Counted from the first letter of the stretch, positions 36,090 through 45,214 are shown. The stretch is 64,000 nt of DNA from JABMQB01 sp963678235 (GCA_963678235.1 OY782766.1:558001-622000); one strand, 5' to 3'. The notes: generated by a model not told the origin, from the letters alone. Program-made: numbers and translations.

Positions 36090-37373
36090 TTATTCGTAGT
36101 CTTTTTCATCAAGATCAACCATAATCTTACTGATTATTAACGCCTTTTTCATATTTGAGGCAATTGAATGCGGATGATTAGAGGTATCTATATATTTATG
36201 AGTGACTTTTGAAGAATAAAAGAAAACCTTTTTTTCTTCAAACTTTTGATTAAACTTTTTCTGACTTGATGTAAAATGAAATATGGGTTCTATTCCAAAT
36301 TTTGATAGAGGAGCTTTATCAGAAAGCTTTTGTAATTTAAGTTCAAGGCTTAATTTTTTTGAGGGATTCTTTATTAGGATATAATAATTGACAACAATTA
36401 GGCTGTTTGTTTTTTCTGGTTTTGCTTTTGATTTTTCAACATAGATTCTTTCGATTTCATCTGTTTTCCCATCCATAAGTTTCTGGTAAAATACTCTTGC
36501 AAATTTTAACGCGCGAAGATCCAATATTAACTTTTGAAACTTGTGCTGTTTCATTTGATTATTTTCGTGCTTTTCGTATTCAGCTCGTTTTTTCTCACCA
36601 GTATTTTGTAGATAAGTTTCAAACATATTGATATAATCTTTATTTAGCTCAGTACCAATATATTTTCGTTTCATATTATCAGCTTTTGATAACACGGCAC
36701 CCGAGCCAGCAAAGCAATCTAATACCAAATCATTTTCCTTTGTTGTTAGTTTTAACATCTGTTCTATCATTTCTTCAGGCAAGGGGCAGAAATGTTTGAT
36801 ATATCCATTTCCCCAAGATCCTTGAGTTGGAATATCAAAGTTCCAAATAGCATCAGGTGTTTTTCCTTTCGGATTATATCTTTCAGGATATTTAACCCAC
36901 CATTTTTTTAAGGTCTCAAAATCCCTGACTTTATCAATATAGAAATTGTAATCATTAGTTTTTGAAAACATAAGAACATATTCAAACAAATTCCTCATTT
37001 GACCTTTATGAGTCCACGGTACTGTTCTGTCTTTACCCCAAATAATGATTTCCTGAAGTTTCCATCCTATTTCTTTAATTGTATTTGAGAAATCAAATGG
37101 TAGTGGTACTACCTCTCCATCTCGTCGAAATGCATCAATTATCACCCAAAGTGTCCCGTTTTCTTTTGTTATGTTGTAAACATGTCCAAAAACGAATTTT
37201 AAATCATTTAGGTAATTAGCATAATCTTGACCATAACCTATTTGGTTTCTTGATCCATAATCTTTTAGGTCAAAATATGGGGGTGAAGTTATTGTGACGT
37301 CTACTATAGGTTTATCAATAATAGTTTCGATTTCCCTAGCATCTATATGATAAACTTTATTTAATTTTTTCAT
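36090..37373 (-). CDS. DNA methyltransferase, N4/N6 beta-type (427 aa)
   Basis: The catalytic TSPPY is at residues 29-33 (DVTITSPPYFDLKDYG), and the S-adenosylmethionine motif DCFAGSGAVLSKA lies near residue 220, an order typical of beta-class amino methyltransferases that modify cytosine N4 or adenine N6. A C-terminal extension of about 160 residues (from about 265) has no known domain and may read the target sequence. It is co-directional and almost abutting with the DGQHR gene. ISB-3 is inserted upstream of its start, within the same cassette. Confidence 0.88.
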   Translation of the reverse strand: MKKLNKVYHIDAREIETIIDKPIVDVTITSPPYFDLKDYGSRNQIGYGQDYANYLNDLKFVFGHVYNITKENGTLWVIIDAFRRDGEVVPLPFDFSNTIKEIGWKLQEIIIWGKDRTVPWTHKGQMRNLFEYVLMFSKTNDYNFYIDKVRDFETLKKWWVKYPERYNPKGKTPDAIWNFDIPTQGSWGNGYIKHFCPLPEEMIEQMLKLTTKENDLVLDCFAGSGAVLSKADNMKRKYIGTELNKDYINMFETYLQNTGEKKRAEYEKHENNQMKQHKFQKLILDLRALKFARVFYQKLMDGKTDEIERIYVEKSKAKPEKTNSLIVVNYYILIKNPSKKLSLELKLQKLSDKAPLSKFGIEPIFHFTSSQKKFNQKFEEKKVFFYSSKVTHKYIDTSNHPHSIASNMKKALIISKIMVDLDEKDYE

Positions 37374-37432
37374 TATGTTCTTACAATTTTTTCAAAAGTA
37401 AAACAATCTTCGATCTTGTCCTAAAATTCTGA

Positions 37433-38818
37433 CTAACGTAAAGTACTTGGACTGGGGTTCAAAGGATTACCGAGGCCAACATCTTCGGGTTTTAAGTCAA
37501 ATTTAGCGATTTGTTTTTTAATTCTTTTGGCTATTCCCATCTTTCTTTTCTGGTCTAAGAATAAATACTCTGTTGGAGGTTTATAAGGAATCTTTTTAGT
37601 GACCATATTCCAAATAATCACACCTAGTTTTCTTGCTGTAGCACTAACTGCAGCTTGCCTTCCTTTGCGGTATGCAACCCTTTTAAAAAAGTCTGAGAGG
37701 TGTGTATCTTTTAAATTGCCAATTGCATTTGCAGCCTGCCTTAATGCAATTTTTAATTTATTGCTTCCCTTTGGGATTTTGCTGCTCAGGATTTTTCCAC
37801 CGGATATTTTATTATTTGGAGCAAGGCGGAGCCATGAAACAAATTGTTTAGAACTAGGGAACTTTTGAAACCCACTGGGTCCAATTTCGCTGATTATTGA
37901 AAGTACTGTGGCATGGCTTAGCCCTTCAATAGCCATTAAATCGACCCCGCCGAAGTATTGGTAAGCTACTTGGTTGAAGTTTTTGATTGAAGGTGCATTT
38001 TTGTTTATCCGTTTATAAGGTTTTTCGGTTGTTTTCAATTTCAGTTTTTCAGGTTGTAGCTTCAATTCGGTTTTAATAAAATTATTGATTTTCCTTTCGC
38101 ATTGCCTTATTTGTTTTTGATAAAATTGGTAACACATAAATTCTTGTTTTAGCCCAAACAAGAAATCTTCCCTGTTATTCCCGTGCAATGCTTTTGCAAT
38201 TTCTTCCTTGGGTTTCCTGCAGTTATAGTGTCTGTGTTCAGCTAAGGAATAGGGGTCAAGGTTTCCATTGCAGATATCTTCGATTATTTTCATTCCAGTG
38301 AGCCCACATACATCCTTTACCACAACATCTAAGCGAAAGTTTAGGAATTTCAAATACTTTTGCATTTTACGTGAAGCCCCTGCCGCCAATGATATGATAT
38401 TGCTTCTTTGGCGGCAGTATGTCCTTAGTTTTTCAGTTGTTTCATCAGGGAGGAAGCTACTTGTAAGTAAGCCAAGGGCATGGAGTTTTTGTATGTGCCT
38501 GCAATCTTTCACATCGGTCTTTTTCCCTTTCGCATGTTTGGTAAATTTTCCATTGCATAAAATCACATCAAAACCATATTTTATAAGTTCTGCAAATAGG
38601 TTTTGCCAATAGTCCCCTGTCGATTCCATTGCTACCGATGTAATGCCATAAGATACAAGCCATTCACAAAGCCCGGCTAAGTCTTCTGCATAAACCCCAA
38701 ATTCTTTCACATCCTCCAGCGATTGCCCCACAGCAACATAGTGTGACCTACTACCAATATCAATTCCAGCTGCATTGTGGTTAATAATGTCTAGTTCCAT
38801 TTTCTTTTTCCTTGCCAT
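37433..38818 (-). CDS. IS110-family DEDD transposase of ISB-3 (461 aa)
   Basis: Identical protein to ISB-1; intact. Confidence 0.95.
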   Translation of the reverse strand: MARKKKMELDIINHNAAGIDIGSRSHYVAVGQSLEDVKEFGVYAEDLAGLCEWLVSYGITSVAMESTGDYWQNLFAELIKYGFDVILCNGKFTKHAKGKKTDVKDCRHIQKLHALGLLTSSFLPDETTEKLRTYCRQRSNIISLAAGASRKMQKYLKFLNFRLDVVVKDVCGLTGMKIIEDICNGNLDPYSLAEHRHYNCRKPKEEIAKALHGNNREDFLFGLKQEFMCYQFYQKQIRQCERKINNFIKTELKLQPEKLKLKTTEKPYKRINKNAPSIKNFNQVAYQYFGGVDLMAIEGLSHATVLSIISEIGPSGFQKFPSSKQFVSWLRLAPNNKISGGKILSSKIPKGSNKLKIALRQAANAIGNLKDTHLSDFFKRVAYRKGRQAAVSATARKLGVIIWNMVTKKIPYKPPTEYLFLDQKRKMGIAKRIKKQIAKFDLKPEDVGLGNPLNPSPSTLR

Positions 38819-39119
38819 AATAATTCAATTAAAGTTGTTTTAAAATGACCCTAAGGAAATGTACCTTTGAATTGAGAATTATTCTGAACGGGGTTACTGA
38901 CAATAAATGTCAGTACCACCACTGAAATTATCAACAAGCCTCGGAAACTCAACTTTCGAGGCTTTTACATTCCAACCAGAATGAACGCACGGACTTTAAT
39001 AGTACCATTGCTAGAAACGGCCTTGCGTAGGGTCAATCCAAAAATACATGGAAATATTGTTCAGGGCACTTTTTATCGTTAGCTGGAGAAATTAATTGGT
39101 TTTTCTAATGTGGGGAATG
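38819..39119 (-). ncRNA. candidate bridge RNA region of ISB-3
   Basis: Same non-coding segment and hairpins as in ISB-1. Confidence 0.5.
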
Positions 39120-39125
39120 ACGCCC

Positions 39126-39249
39126 AACGGTGAATTGTATGAGTAGTGGCAGATTGCGTGGTAGTTTCCTGTCAAACCGCTACGCAGTTTGAGCGGGCTA
39201 CAAACCTTGATATTTGATACATTGCCTGCCATTACTTATACAAAATGTT
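39126..39249. repeat. attC-like repeat R13 (body type beta)
   Basis: AACGG to TGTT, 124 bp; close to R6 and R21. Left arm ACGCCCAAC does not match GTTAGGTTTCG at 34361 but matches GTTGGGCGT at 23982. Right arm GTTGTAAGCA pairs with 40624. Confidence 0.88.
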
Positions 39250-39257
39250 GTAAGCAG

Positions 39258-39725
39258 TTATTCTTTGTCTGCTTTTTCGCTTAATACTTCTTTTAATGCA
39301 AATGTACCATTTAATGCTGAAGGAAATCCTGCGTATACACTCATCAAAATCATTATTTCTGAAATCTCCTCTGGTGTAACTCCTACATTTAATGCAGCAT
39401 TAATATGTACTTTCAATTGAGGTTTTGCATTTCCCATTGCAGTCAAGGCTGCGACAACAGCAATTTCTTTTGTTTTGTTATCCAATATTTCCCGACTATA
39501 AATATCGCCGAATGGATATTCAATCGTGAATTTACCTAAGTCAGGAGAAATGTCTTTTAAACTTTCTATTACATTCTCGCCAGCTTCTCCATCAATTTCT
39601 TTAAGTTTTTCCCAACCTCTGATAAACCTTTCTGTTTTTGTACTGTCCATGTTTTCTGTTTTACTATTTTGACTAAAACCTTGTACCGATAATAATACAA
39701 GGATAATAACTACTAAATCTTTCAT
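39258..39725 (-). CDS. exported carboxymuconolactone decarboxylase-like protein (155 aa)
   Basis: A signal peptide (MKDLVVIILVLLSVQGFSQN) precedes an AhpD/CMD-like helical domain: RFIRGWEKLKEIDGEAG, EIAVVAALTAMGNAKPQLKV, HINAALNVGVTPEEISEIM and YAGFPSALNGT. No CxxC redox pair is seen, so it is closer to the gamma-carboxymuconolactone decarboxylase type than to AhpD. It shares a cassette with an AraC regulator 58 bp upstream, which probably controls it. Confidence 0.85.
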   Translation of the reverse strand: MKDLVVIILVLLSVQGFSQNSKTENMDSTKTERFIRGWEKLKEIDGEAGENVIESLKDISPDLGKFTIEYPFGDIYSREILDNKTKEIAVVAALTAMGNAKPQLKVHINAALNVGVTPEEISEIMILMSVYAGFPSALNGTFALKEVLSEKADKE

Positions 39726-39783
39726 TTTTTACAGCAAAACTAAATATATACAAGAGATGGGTATTAGCACTTTTCCTAATTAA

Positions 39784-40602
39784 TCAGGTACTTTTATTTT
39801 TAAAATCAGATGGAGATAATCTGGTTCTTTGTTTAAAAATACGTGAGAAGTATGAACTATCCTCAAACCCCAATTGGAATGCTATTTCCTTAACACTCAA
39901 GTCTGAAAAATGAAGCAGTCGTTTTGATTCAGTAATTTTTTTATCCAAGATAATCTTTTTAGGACTGTTCCCATAATATTCTTTACAAATCTCATTAAGT
40001 TTTTCTGTCGTTATATTTAATCTGTCAGCATACTCCTTAATCGTTAGGTTGCATGAGACATTATCTAAAATGAGTTTTGAAAAATTAAGAATTTCATTTG
40101 GTTTGGATATTTGTTTTTGGAAAGCCTTACCTGATAGTCTTGCTAACTTTGTCAAGATGAGTTTCAAACTCGCATTAATTTCTTGCTCGGAAAGCTCGTC
40201 ATTTTCTACTATTACTTTAATTAAATTTTCAATTATAGTCTTAAAAAAGTATGCTGTATCAGTGTCTAGGTCAAAATATGTTGTACTCAACAATTCTAAA
40301 GACAAATTTGAAATCAGATGTTTATCAAACACTAAAATATATCCTCGCGTATCATTATTGTACGACCAATTATGAATTTGACTTGGTTTTGTAAGAAATA
40401 ATCTATTGGGTTGTATTTCGTATTCTTCAAAATCAATCACGTTAATGCCTAATCCGCCTGTAAACCAAACTAGCGAAAAGAAATCATGCCTGTGAGGCCA
40501 ATGAATATCGGGGTCTTCTGCATCCTCAAATGTTCCAGCATAAAAAGAATCATTTACTGTTCCAGAAATAATTATGTCAGATATTGAGTATTCTGTTAGC
40601 AT
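39784..40602 (-). CDS. AraC-family transcriptional regulator (272 aa)
   Basis: An N-terminal cupin-like sensing domain (HWPHRHDFFSLVWFTGG, LFLTKPSQIHNWSY) is followed by two C-terminal helix-turn-helix motifs (LTIKEYADRLNITTEKLNEI and LSVKEIAFQLGFEDSSYFSR, then FKQRTRLSPSDF). It probably senses a small ligand and activates the neighbouring carboxymuconolactone decarboxylase-like gene. ISC-3 is inserted in the repeat just upstream of the cassette end. Confidence 0.92.
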   Translation of the reverse strand: MLTEYSISDIIISGTVNDSFYAGTFEDAEDPDIHWPHRHDFFSLVWFTGGLGINVIDFEEYEIQPNRLFLTKPSQIHNWSYNNDTRGYILVFDKHLISNLSLELLSTTYFDLDTDTAYFFKTIIENLIKVIVENDELSEQEINASLKLILTKLARLSGKAFQKQISKPNEILNFSKLILDNVSCNLTIKEYADRLNITTEKLNEICKEYYGNSPKKIILDKKITESKRLLHFSDLSVKEIAFQLGFEDSSYFSRIFKQRTRLSPSDFKNKST

Positions 40603-40626
40603 CTCGGTTTTAATTGCTTACAACGG

Positions 40627-42329
40627 GAGTCCGCGCAATAACAATGTTTGTATGTTTGGTATTGTCTATAGTTCATTATTATGAGGTTTTTAGAGGCCAT
40701 TAAAGGTAGTTAATATTCTGATGTGTTTTTCGTTTGGTGCAATTTTTATTTGCTTAAGATGGCGCATTTTAGCCCATATTTGGCAAAAAAGTAAAGGACA
40801 AGTTTTTCCAGCCTTGCTTTTAATTCATTTAGGTCAAAAATTGACATAAGTCTACGAAGGTTGTAACACATCATCATTAGGTTTACTTCACTAAGTACGT
40901 TTTGTTTTCCTTTCATTAAGGTGAAAGTAAATCCCCATTGCCTTTTAAGTGTTCCGAACTGGTGTTCGGTAATTTGCTGGCGCAATTTGTAGTATTCGGG
41001 GTTTTGATTTACCCGTTTTTCATTTTCTTCGAGGGCTTCCTGATATATACTTCGTTCAATATATCTTCCTCTTTTGTTCTCGGTACATTTTTCACGTAAG
41101 CTACATCCATTGCATGCTTTGGTTTTGTAGTGTTTTACGCGATGCTTACGTTTTTTATATATTGTCCCATTTGTGGTAAGTATGTCTCCTGCGGGGCATG
41201 TGTAAGTGCCGTTCTGTTTATCGTACTCAAATATTTGCATATCGAACAGTCCATTGTTCTGAGATGAGTGTGCCTTTGGGGAACTGTAGGTGGTTATCCC
41301 GTTTTTTGTACAGGTATCAATATGTAGCCCGGTTGTGTAGCCTTTATCTGTGAGGGTGTCCATTTTTTCAACCCTTAAGAGTGCTTTTGCATCCAATGCC
41401 ATATCAGCCAGGGCATGTGTGTCGTTAACCCTTCCAGTATCATTATTTACAAATAGTTTATGTTTTCCATCGCATCCTGCTTGTATGTTGTATCCTACGT
41501 TAACTACATTTCGGTGCAGTACTACTGATCTGGCATCTGGATCATTGGTGCTAAGTTGTGTTTCACCACTTTGTTGAAGTTCCTTTTCAATTTTCTTGTA
41601 TTGTTTGCGTCGTTTTTTCTGGGTTTCTATTTTTTGTTCCACTTCTTTGATTTGGCTGTCATCCATTTCTTGGGTATCCAGCTGTTTTTCAAATTCGTCA
41701 ATTTTAGTATCGACATACTCCATATGTCGATCAATCTTAGCTTGATTAAAGTTGTTTTTCAGGCTGTTTTGAGCTCTTATTTTAAAGGAGTCTATAGCAA
41801 TAGTTTCACCGCTAATGAGATTCATTTCTTTAAGCATAAGCACAAAGTGCCGGAAAGCTTGCTTGAAAGCCTTGCTGTTGTCTTTGCGGAAGTATGCGAT
41901 CTTACGTGCCGATGGTCTAAGTCCCCGCAATAGCCATATTACTTCGAGGTTTACCCTGCACGCTTCTTCAAGTTGGTAGCTCGACCGAAGCTTTTTCTTG
42001 TACCCGTACATAAATAGTTTGAGCATATCAACTGATCTGTACGGAGGCCTACCTTCAGAATTGAGTACATCTTTGAAACCTAGTTTATGAAGTGGGAGTG
42101 CATCCACAAACCAGTCGACAACTCTAGCCCACGAATCGCGAGCTACATTTGCTTCAAAGTCCATCATGATTAGTTGATCCCTTGAGAACCCATTAATAAA
42201 GTCCATTGAGATAGATGTTTTGTTTGCTAATAAAGATAACAAACGTATGGTTTACAAGGTGTTGGTAACTGCAGGGCTTATAAACAATTTGTAATTATTT
42301 TTTTGGTTTGGAGGTTATTGCGCAGTCTG
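40627..42329 (-). mobile_element. ISC-3, IS1182-family insertion sequence (1703 bp)
   Basis: Same inverted ends as ISC-1 and an ACGG duplication at 40623-40626 and 42330-42333. Confidence 0.93.
40746..42242 (-). CDS. IS1182-family transposase of ISC-3 (498 aa)
   Basis: Identical protein to ISC-1; intact. Confidence 0.95.
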   Translation of the reverse strand: MLSLLANKTSISMDFINGFSRDQLIMMDFEANVARDSWARVVDWFVDALPLHKLGFKDVLNSEGRPPYRSVDMLKLFMYGYKKKLRSSYQLEEACRVNLEVIWLLRGLRPSARKIAYFRKDNSKAFKQAFRHFVLMLKEMNLISGETIAIDSFKIRAQNSLKNNFNQAKIDRHMEYVDTKIDEFEKQLDTQEMDDSQIKEVEQKIETQKKRRKQYKKIEKELQQSGETQLSTNDPDARSVVLHRNVVNVGYNIQAGCDGKHKLFVNNDTGRVNDTHALADMALDAKALLRVEKMDTLTDKGYTTGLHIDTCTKNGITTYSSPKAHSSQNNGLFDMQIFEYDKQNGTYTCPAGDILTTNGTIYKKRKHRVKHYKTKACNGCSLREKCTENKRGRYIERSIYQEALEENEKRVNQNPEYYKLRQQITEHQFGTLKRQWGFTFTLMKGKQNVLSEVNLMMMCYNLRRLMSIFDLNELKARLEKLVLYFFAKYGLKCAILSK

Positions 42330-42448
42330 ACGGTTAGTGCAAGATGCGGAGCGGATTTCGGGGAGCGTTCCTGTCCGTGAGGACATGAACGGTGAAACGT
42401 GAATCCGCCGAACGCAAACCACTGCTGCCGCTATGCAATTTGCACTGT

Positions 42449-43025
42449 GTTATAACACGTTTTTATTTTTTTTCTTTATTAAAATCCCTGATTTTGTCCG
42501 AGGGTGAAATGTCAAGTTTTTTAGGGTGTTAAAAAAGCTTGGTGTTAATCTTACCGACTTAAAAACCAGTCAACTTGTTTCTTTAATTAATGAGCTACAA
42601 TTTATTAAACTTTTTCCAAATTTTCGTTAAACTGGATTAATTTCTCCATGTTTTAAAATTAAAAACCACTGTCTTTCATTTTTTTAACCCCGTTAAAAAT
42701 GGGGTAGTGCTTTGAGAAAAGCACAGGCGAAAAATCACCAACAAAATCCGGAGGATTTTTTATTTGGTGCACAAAACTTCAAACAGGCAGTTCTTTTTAA
42801 TTATACGTTTTATTTTTTTTAAATTTTTCAACCACTAAACTTTAACACGATGGACAAGTTAAGATTGGCTGTGGTTTTCATTTTAACTTGCTCCATAAAA
42901 CACCAACAAAACCCAAGGGGTTTTACATTTTTCTTTTTCAATTAATAAAAGAAATACCCTTAAATTACATTTGATTATTTACTAAGTGTCTCCCTGTAAA
43001 TATTTGTTTTTAAATGTGTTATAAC
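42449..43025. other. ORF-less cassette, copy 1 (possible structured RNA)
   Basis: The unit has full cassette ends, GTTATAACAC at left and GTGTTATAAC at right, but no ORF of useful length. A second copy lies at 62653-63219, roughly 90 percent identical. Visible hairpins: GTGCTTT pairing with AAAAGCAC near 42711; CACCAACAAAATCC pairing with GGATTTT...TTGGTG near 42737-42770; AAAACCC pairing with GGGGTTTT near 42910. The motif CACCAACAAAAYCC occurs twice. A 31-codon plus-strand frame from ATG 42850 is frameshifted between the two copies, which argues against coding. It may hold an RNA gene, a promoter cassette or a decayed gene. Confidence 0.6.
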
Positions 43026-43148
43026 GGTGGTGGTATGAGGTCGTGGCGGTCAGACGAGAGTCTGACCAGTCCGACCGAAACGGAGGTTGGGACGAGATTC
43101 GACTGTGTCGAATCCGCACAAACCCAGCCATGACTTATACCACGTGTT
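43023..43148. repeat. attC-like repeat R15 (body type alpha)
   Basis: AACGG to TGTT, 126 bp; body nearly identical to R2, R4 and R10. Left arm from the ORF-less cassette; right arm GTTAACGCC pairs with 44228. Confidence 0.9.
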
Positions 43149-43160
43149 AACGCCTGGCTT

Positions 43161-44174
43161 TTATTCTTTAATTACATTTTCCAATTCTCTAATAAGTTCG
43201 TCTTTGTCCGGTAAAACATATGTAAACTTTGAAGCAAATACATTATTTTCTAGTCCTCCGAGGATATATTCTGCTGCAATTTCATCTTTCTCAGCGCATA
43301 GAATTATACCGATAGGCGGATTATCGCCCTTGTCATTGACCTCTGTTTTGAAATAATTCAAATACGTGTTTAATTGTCCGGCATGGTTGATTTGCAACTT
43401 GGTGGTTTTTAACTCAATCAGAATATAACACCGAAGAATTTTGTTGTAGAATACCATGTCTACGTAATAGTGGGTATTGTTGATTGTTACTCTTTGCTGC
43501 GAACCAACAAACATAAACCCTCGCCCCAGTTCCAGTAGAAAGTCTTCTATATGCCGAATTAATTTTTTCTCTAATTCCTTTTCTAAAATTGGTTTATGTT
43601 CAGGTACTCCAAGAAATTCAAATACATAAGGATTTTTTACAATGTCTTGAGGTTTTAATATCTGTTGTCCTTTTCGGGATAATTCTAAAAGTTCCTTTTT
43701 GTTTGTTTCTCCTTTTGAAAGCAATAACCGCTCATAAAGCGAACTATCAATTTGTCTTTTTAATTCCCGAACCGACCATGATGAGTTGATTGTTTCTTTT
43801 TCGTAGAATTCTCTTTTATGAGTGTCTTCGATAATCAGAAGTTCACATATATGAGACCAAGTTAATTGTCCAGACACTGTCTGGACATCTGGATATTCCA
43901 AGTGAAATTTTCTCATATTGAAAAGATTTGACCTTGAAAATCCCTTTCCAATCTCATCAGTTAATTGTTTTGATAATTCAAGAATTATTTGTCTTGATGA
44001 AGAATTGTCAATGTTATTTGCCTTTTCATTTTCGACAATTATTTTCCCAATATTCCAATACGCTGTAATTAGCTCATTGTTAACATTAATTGCCACAGAT
44101 TTTCTTGCGGAGAAAATAATTTCTTTAATGTTGTCAATCAGGTTATTTTGATTTTTCTGTATATCTTTTTTCAT
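43161..44174 (-). CDS. YhcG/DUF1016-family PD-(D/E)XK nuclease-like protein (337 aa)
   Basis: The N-terminal DUF1016 domain shows SVAINVNNELITAYWNIGKI, FSRSNLFNMRKFHLEYPD and SWSHICELL-like WSHICELLIIED. The C-terminal nuclease domain has the PD-(D/E)XK pattern: YYVDMVFYNKILRCYILIEL and KTTK, followed by GQLNTYLNYF. Family members are often linked to restriction or DNA repair. Start chosen at ATG 44174 (MKKDIQKNQN), because the longer frame to 44264 only reads repeat R16. It is the sole gene of its cassette. Confidence 0.9.
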   Translation of the reverse strand: MKKDIQKNQNNLIDNIKEIIFSARKSVAINVNNELITAYWNIGKIIVENEKANNIDNSSSRQIILELSKQLTDEIGKGFSRSNLFNMRKFHLEYPDVQTVSGQLTWSHICELLIIEDTHKREFYEKETINSSWSVRELKRQIDSSLYERLLLSKGETNKKELLELSRKGQQILKPQDIVKNPYVFEFLGVPEHKPILEKELEKKLIRHIEDFLLELGRGFMFVGSQQRVTINNTHYYVDMVFYNKILRCYILIELKTTKLQINHAGQLNTYLNYFKTEVNDKGDNPPIGIILCAEKDEIAAEYILGGLENNVFASKFTYVLPDKDELIRELENVIKE

Positions 44175-44225
44175 AGATGTAAAGATAATTATTTTGTGTA
44201 TTGCCTGATTTTCAAGCTTGGCGTT

Positions 44226-44348
44226 AACGTTGAGTATATGAAATCGTTTGGCATTTCGAAGCACTTACCTGTCAAATCGTTACAATTTTTATTAAACGTA
44301 ACAACCTTAAAATTAGCACTATCTGCCAAATGTTTTATATACATTGTT
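44226..44348. repeat. attC-like repeat R16 (diverged start AACGTT)
   Basis: Begins AACGTTGAG, unlike the AACGG of the others, and ends TTGTT, 123 bp. GAGTATATGAAATCGTTTGGCA pairs with the TGCCAAATGTTTTATATAC side. Body resembles R1. Arms: GGCGTTAAC pairs with 43146; GTTGTGTGTA pairs with 45103. Confidence 0.85.
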
Positions 44349-44369
44349 GTGTGTATGTGGCTTTTATTA

Positions 44370-45041
44370 TCATTTAATTCCATATAATCCTGCTTGCATA
44401 TTTGACATCCAAAATAGTTCAACAAATCGAAATCCTGTTTGTCGCATTAAGTCAAAATGTTCTGAAATTTTAATCGGGAAATATTTTTTATCAAATCTGT
44501 TTTTATGTTTCTCCACCTCAGGTTTTTTTCGACCCCTTTCTAATTGATAATTTCCCCAACGTTTTAGACCGTTCTCAATTCCGAAACGACTAACAGGCTT
44601 AATGTTTTCAAATGTTATATATACTCCATTGTCATTTAATAAATCGAAGCAATTTTTAGTGGCTATTTCCCTGCCTCTAGTATCCAGATAATGATGGCTT
44701 TGAATAGCTGTAATAATATCAACTTTGAAGTCGAAATTTATACTTGCAGTATCATTATTACCAATAATTTGTATTTGAGAGTTATCAAATTTTTTCTTAC
44801 AAATGCTCAACATATCATTTGAAGGGTCAGCTAAATAAAATCTAAAATCAGGAAACTCAATCAAAGCCTTTTCAACTAAATTCCCAGTACCACATCCTGT
44901 ATCAAGCCATTTTTTTGAACTTTGAAATATAGATTTCACTAAACTAATTGTTTCACCATGAAAACAGTCATAATAAGGTATTGTTTTAATCACTTCAGTA
45001 TCGTAATTCGATGATTTATGTGAAGAAAGATTATCTGCCAT
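44370..45041 (-). CDS. class I SAM-dependent methyltransferase (223 aa)
   Basis: The fold I motif is WLDTGCGTGNLVEKAL (residues about 40-56), with FRFYLADPSNDMLSICKKKF as motif II and DIITAIQSHHYLD as motif III. The C-terminal half lacks a feature that would name the substrate, so it is a general small-molecule or macromolecule methyltransferase. It is alone in its cassette. Confidence 0.85.
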   Translation of the reverse strand: MADNLSSHKSSNYDTEVIKTIPYYDCFHGETISLVKSIFQSSKKWLDTGCGTGNLVEKALIEFPDFRFYLADPSNDMLSICKKKFDNSQIQIIGNNDTASINFDFKVDIITAIQSHHYLDTRGREIATKNCFDLLNDNGVYITFENIKPVSRFGIENGLKRWGNYQLERGRKKPEVEKHKNRFDKKYFPIKISEHFDLMRQTGFRFVELFWMSNMQAGLYGIK

Positions 45042-45100
45042 TATTTCATTATCATTTTTGTCAAAATGCCCATGTTTTGCACTTTTCCGCCATTACACAC

Positions 45101-45214
45101 AACGGTTGGTACATGTTGCGGAGCGGATTTCGGAGAGCGTCAGCGTCCGCCAGGACATGACGTTCATGCGAGAGCCGCAGTTGCAAACCGCACCAACCCC
45201 GCTCTGAAATATGT
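45101..45214. repeat. attC-like repeat R17, right arm displaced by ISA-2 (body type delta)
   Basis: AACGG at 45101. The body runs to CTGAAATATGT, where ISA-2 begins. The closing GTT is at 46486, after the IS. TTGGTACATGTTGCGGAGCGG pairs with the CCCCGCTCTGAAATATGT side. Left arm TACACACAAC pairs with 44346. Confidence 0.85.

Larger units (their letters stand above)
37426..39119 (-). mobile_element. ISB-3, IS110-family insertion sequence (1694 bp)
   Basis: Same ends and length as ISB-1. Right end lies 6 nt before AACGG of R13. Confidence 0.93.
40622..42451. repeat. attC-like repeat R14, interrupted by ISC-3 (body type epsilon)
   Basis: AAC at 40622; ISC-3 interrupts after ACGG; the rest is 42330-42451. 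AGTGCAAGATGCGG pairs with the CCGCTATGCAATTTGCACT side. The body is about 95 percent identical to R23, which also precedes the same ORF-less cassette. Arms: TGCTTACAAC pairs with 39247; GTTATAACAC pairs with 43025. Confidence 0.87.

Noticed and set aside
42850..42945. 31-codon plus-strand ORF in the ORF-less cassette
   Set aside because: The second copy at 63057 has a different frame in the middle, so the peptide is not conserved.
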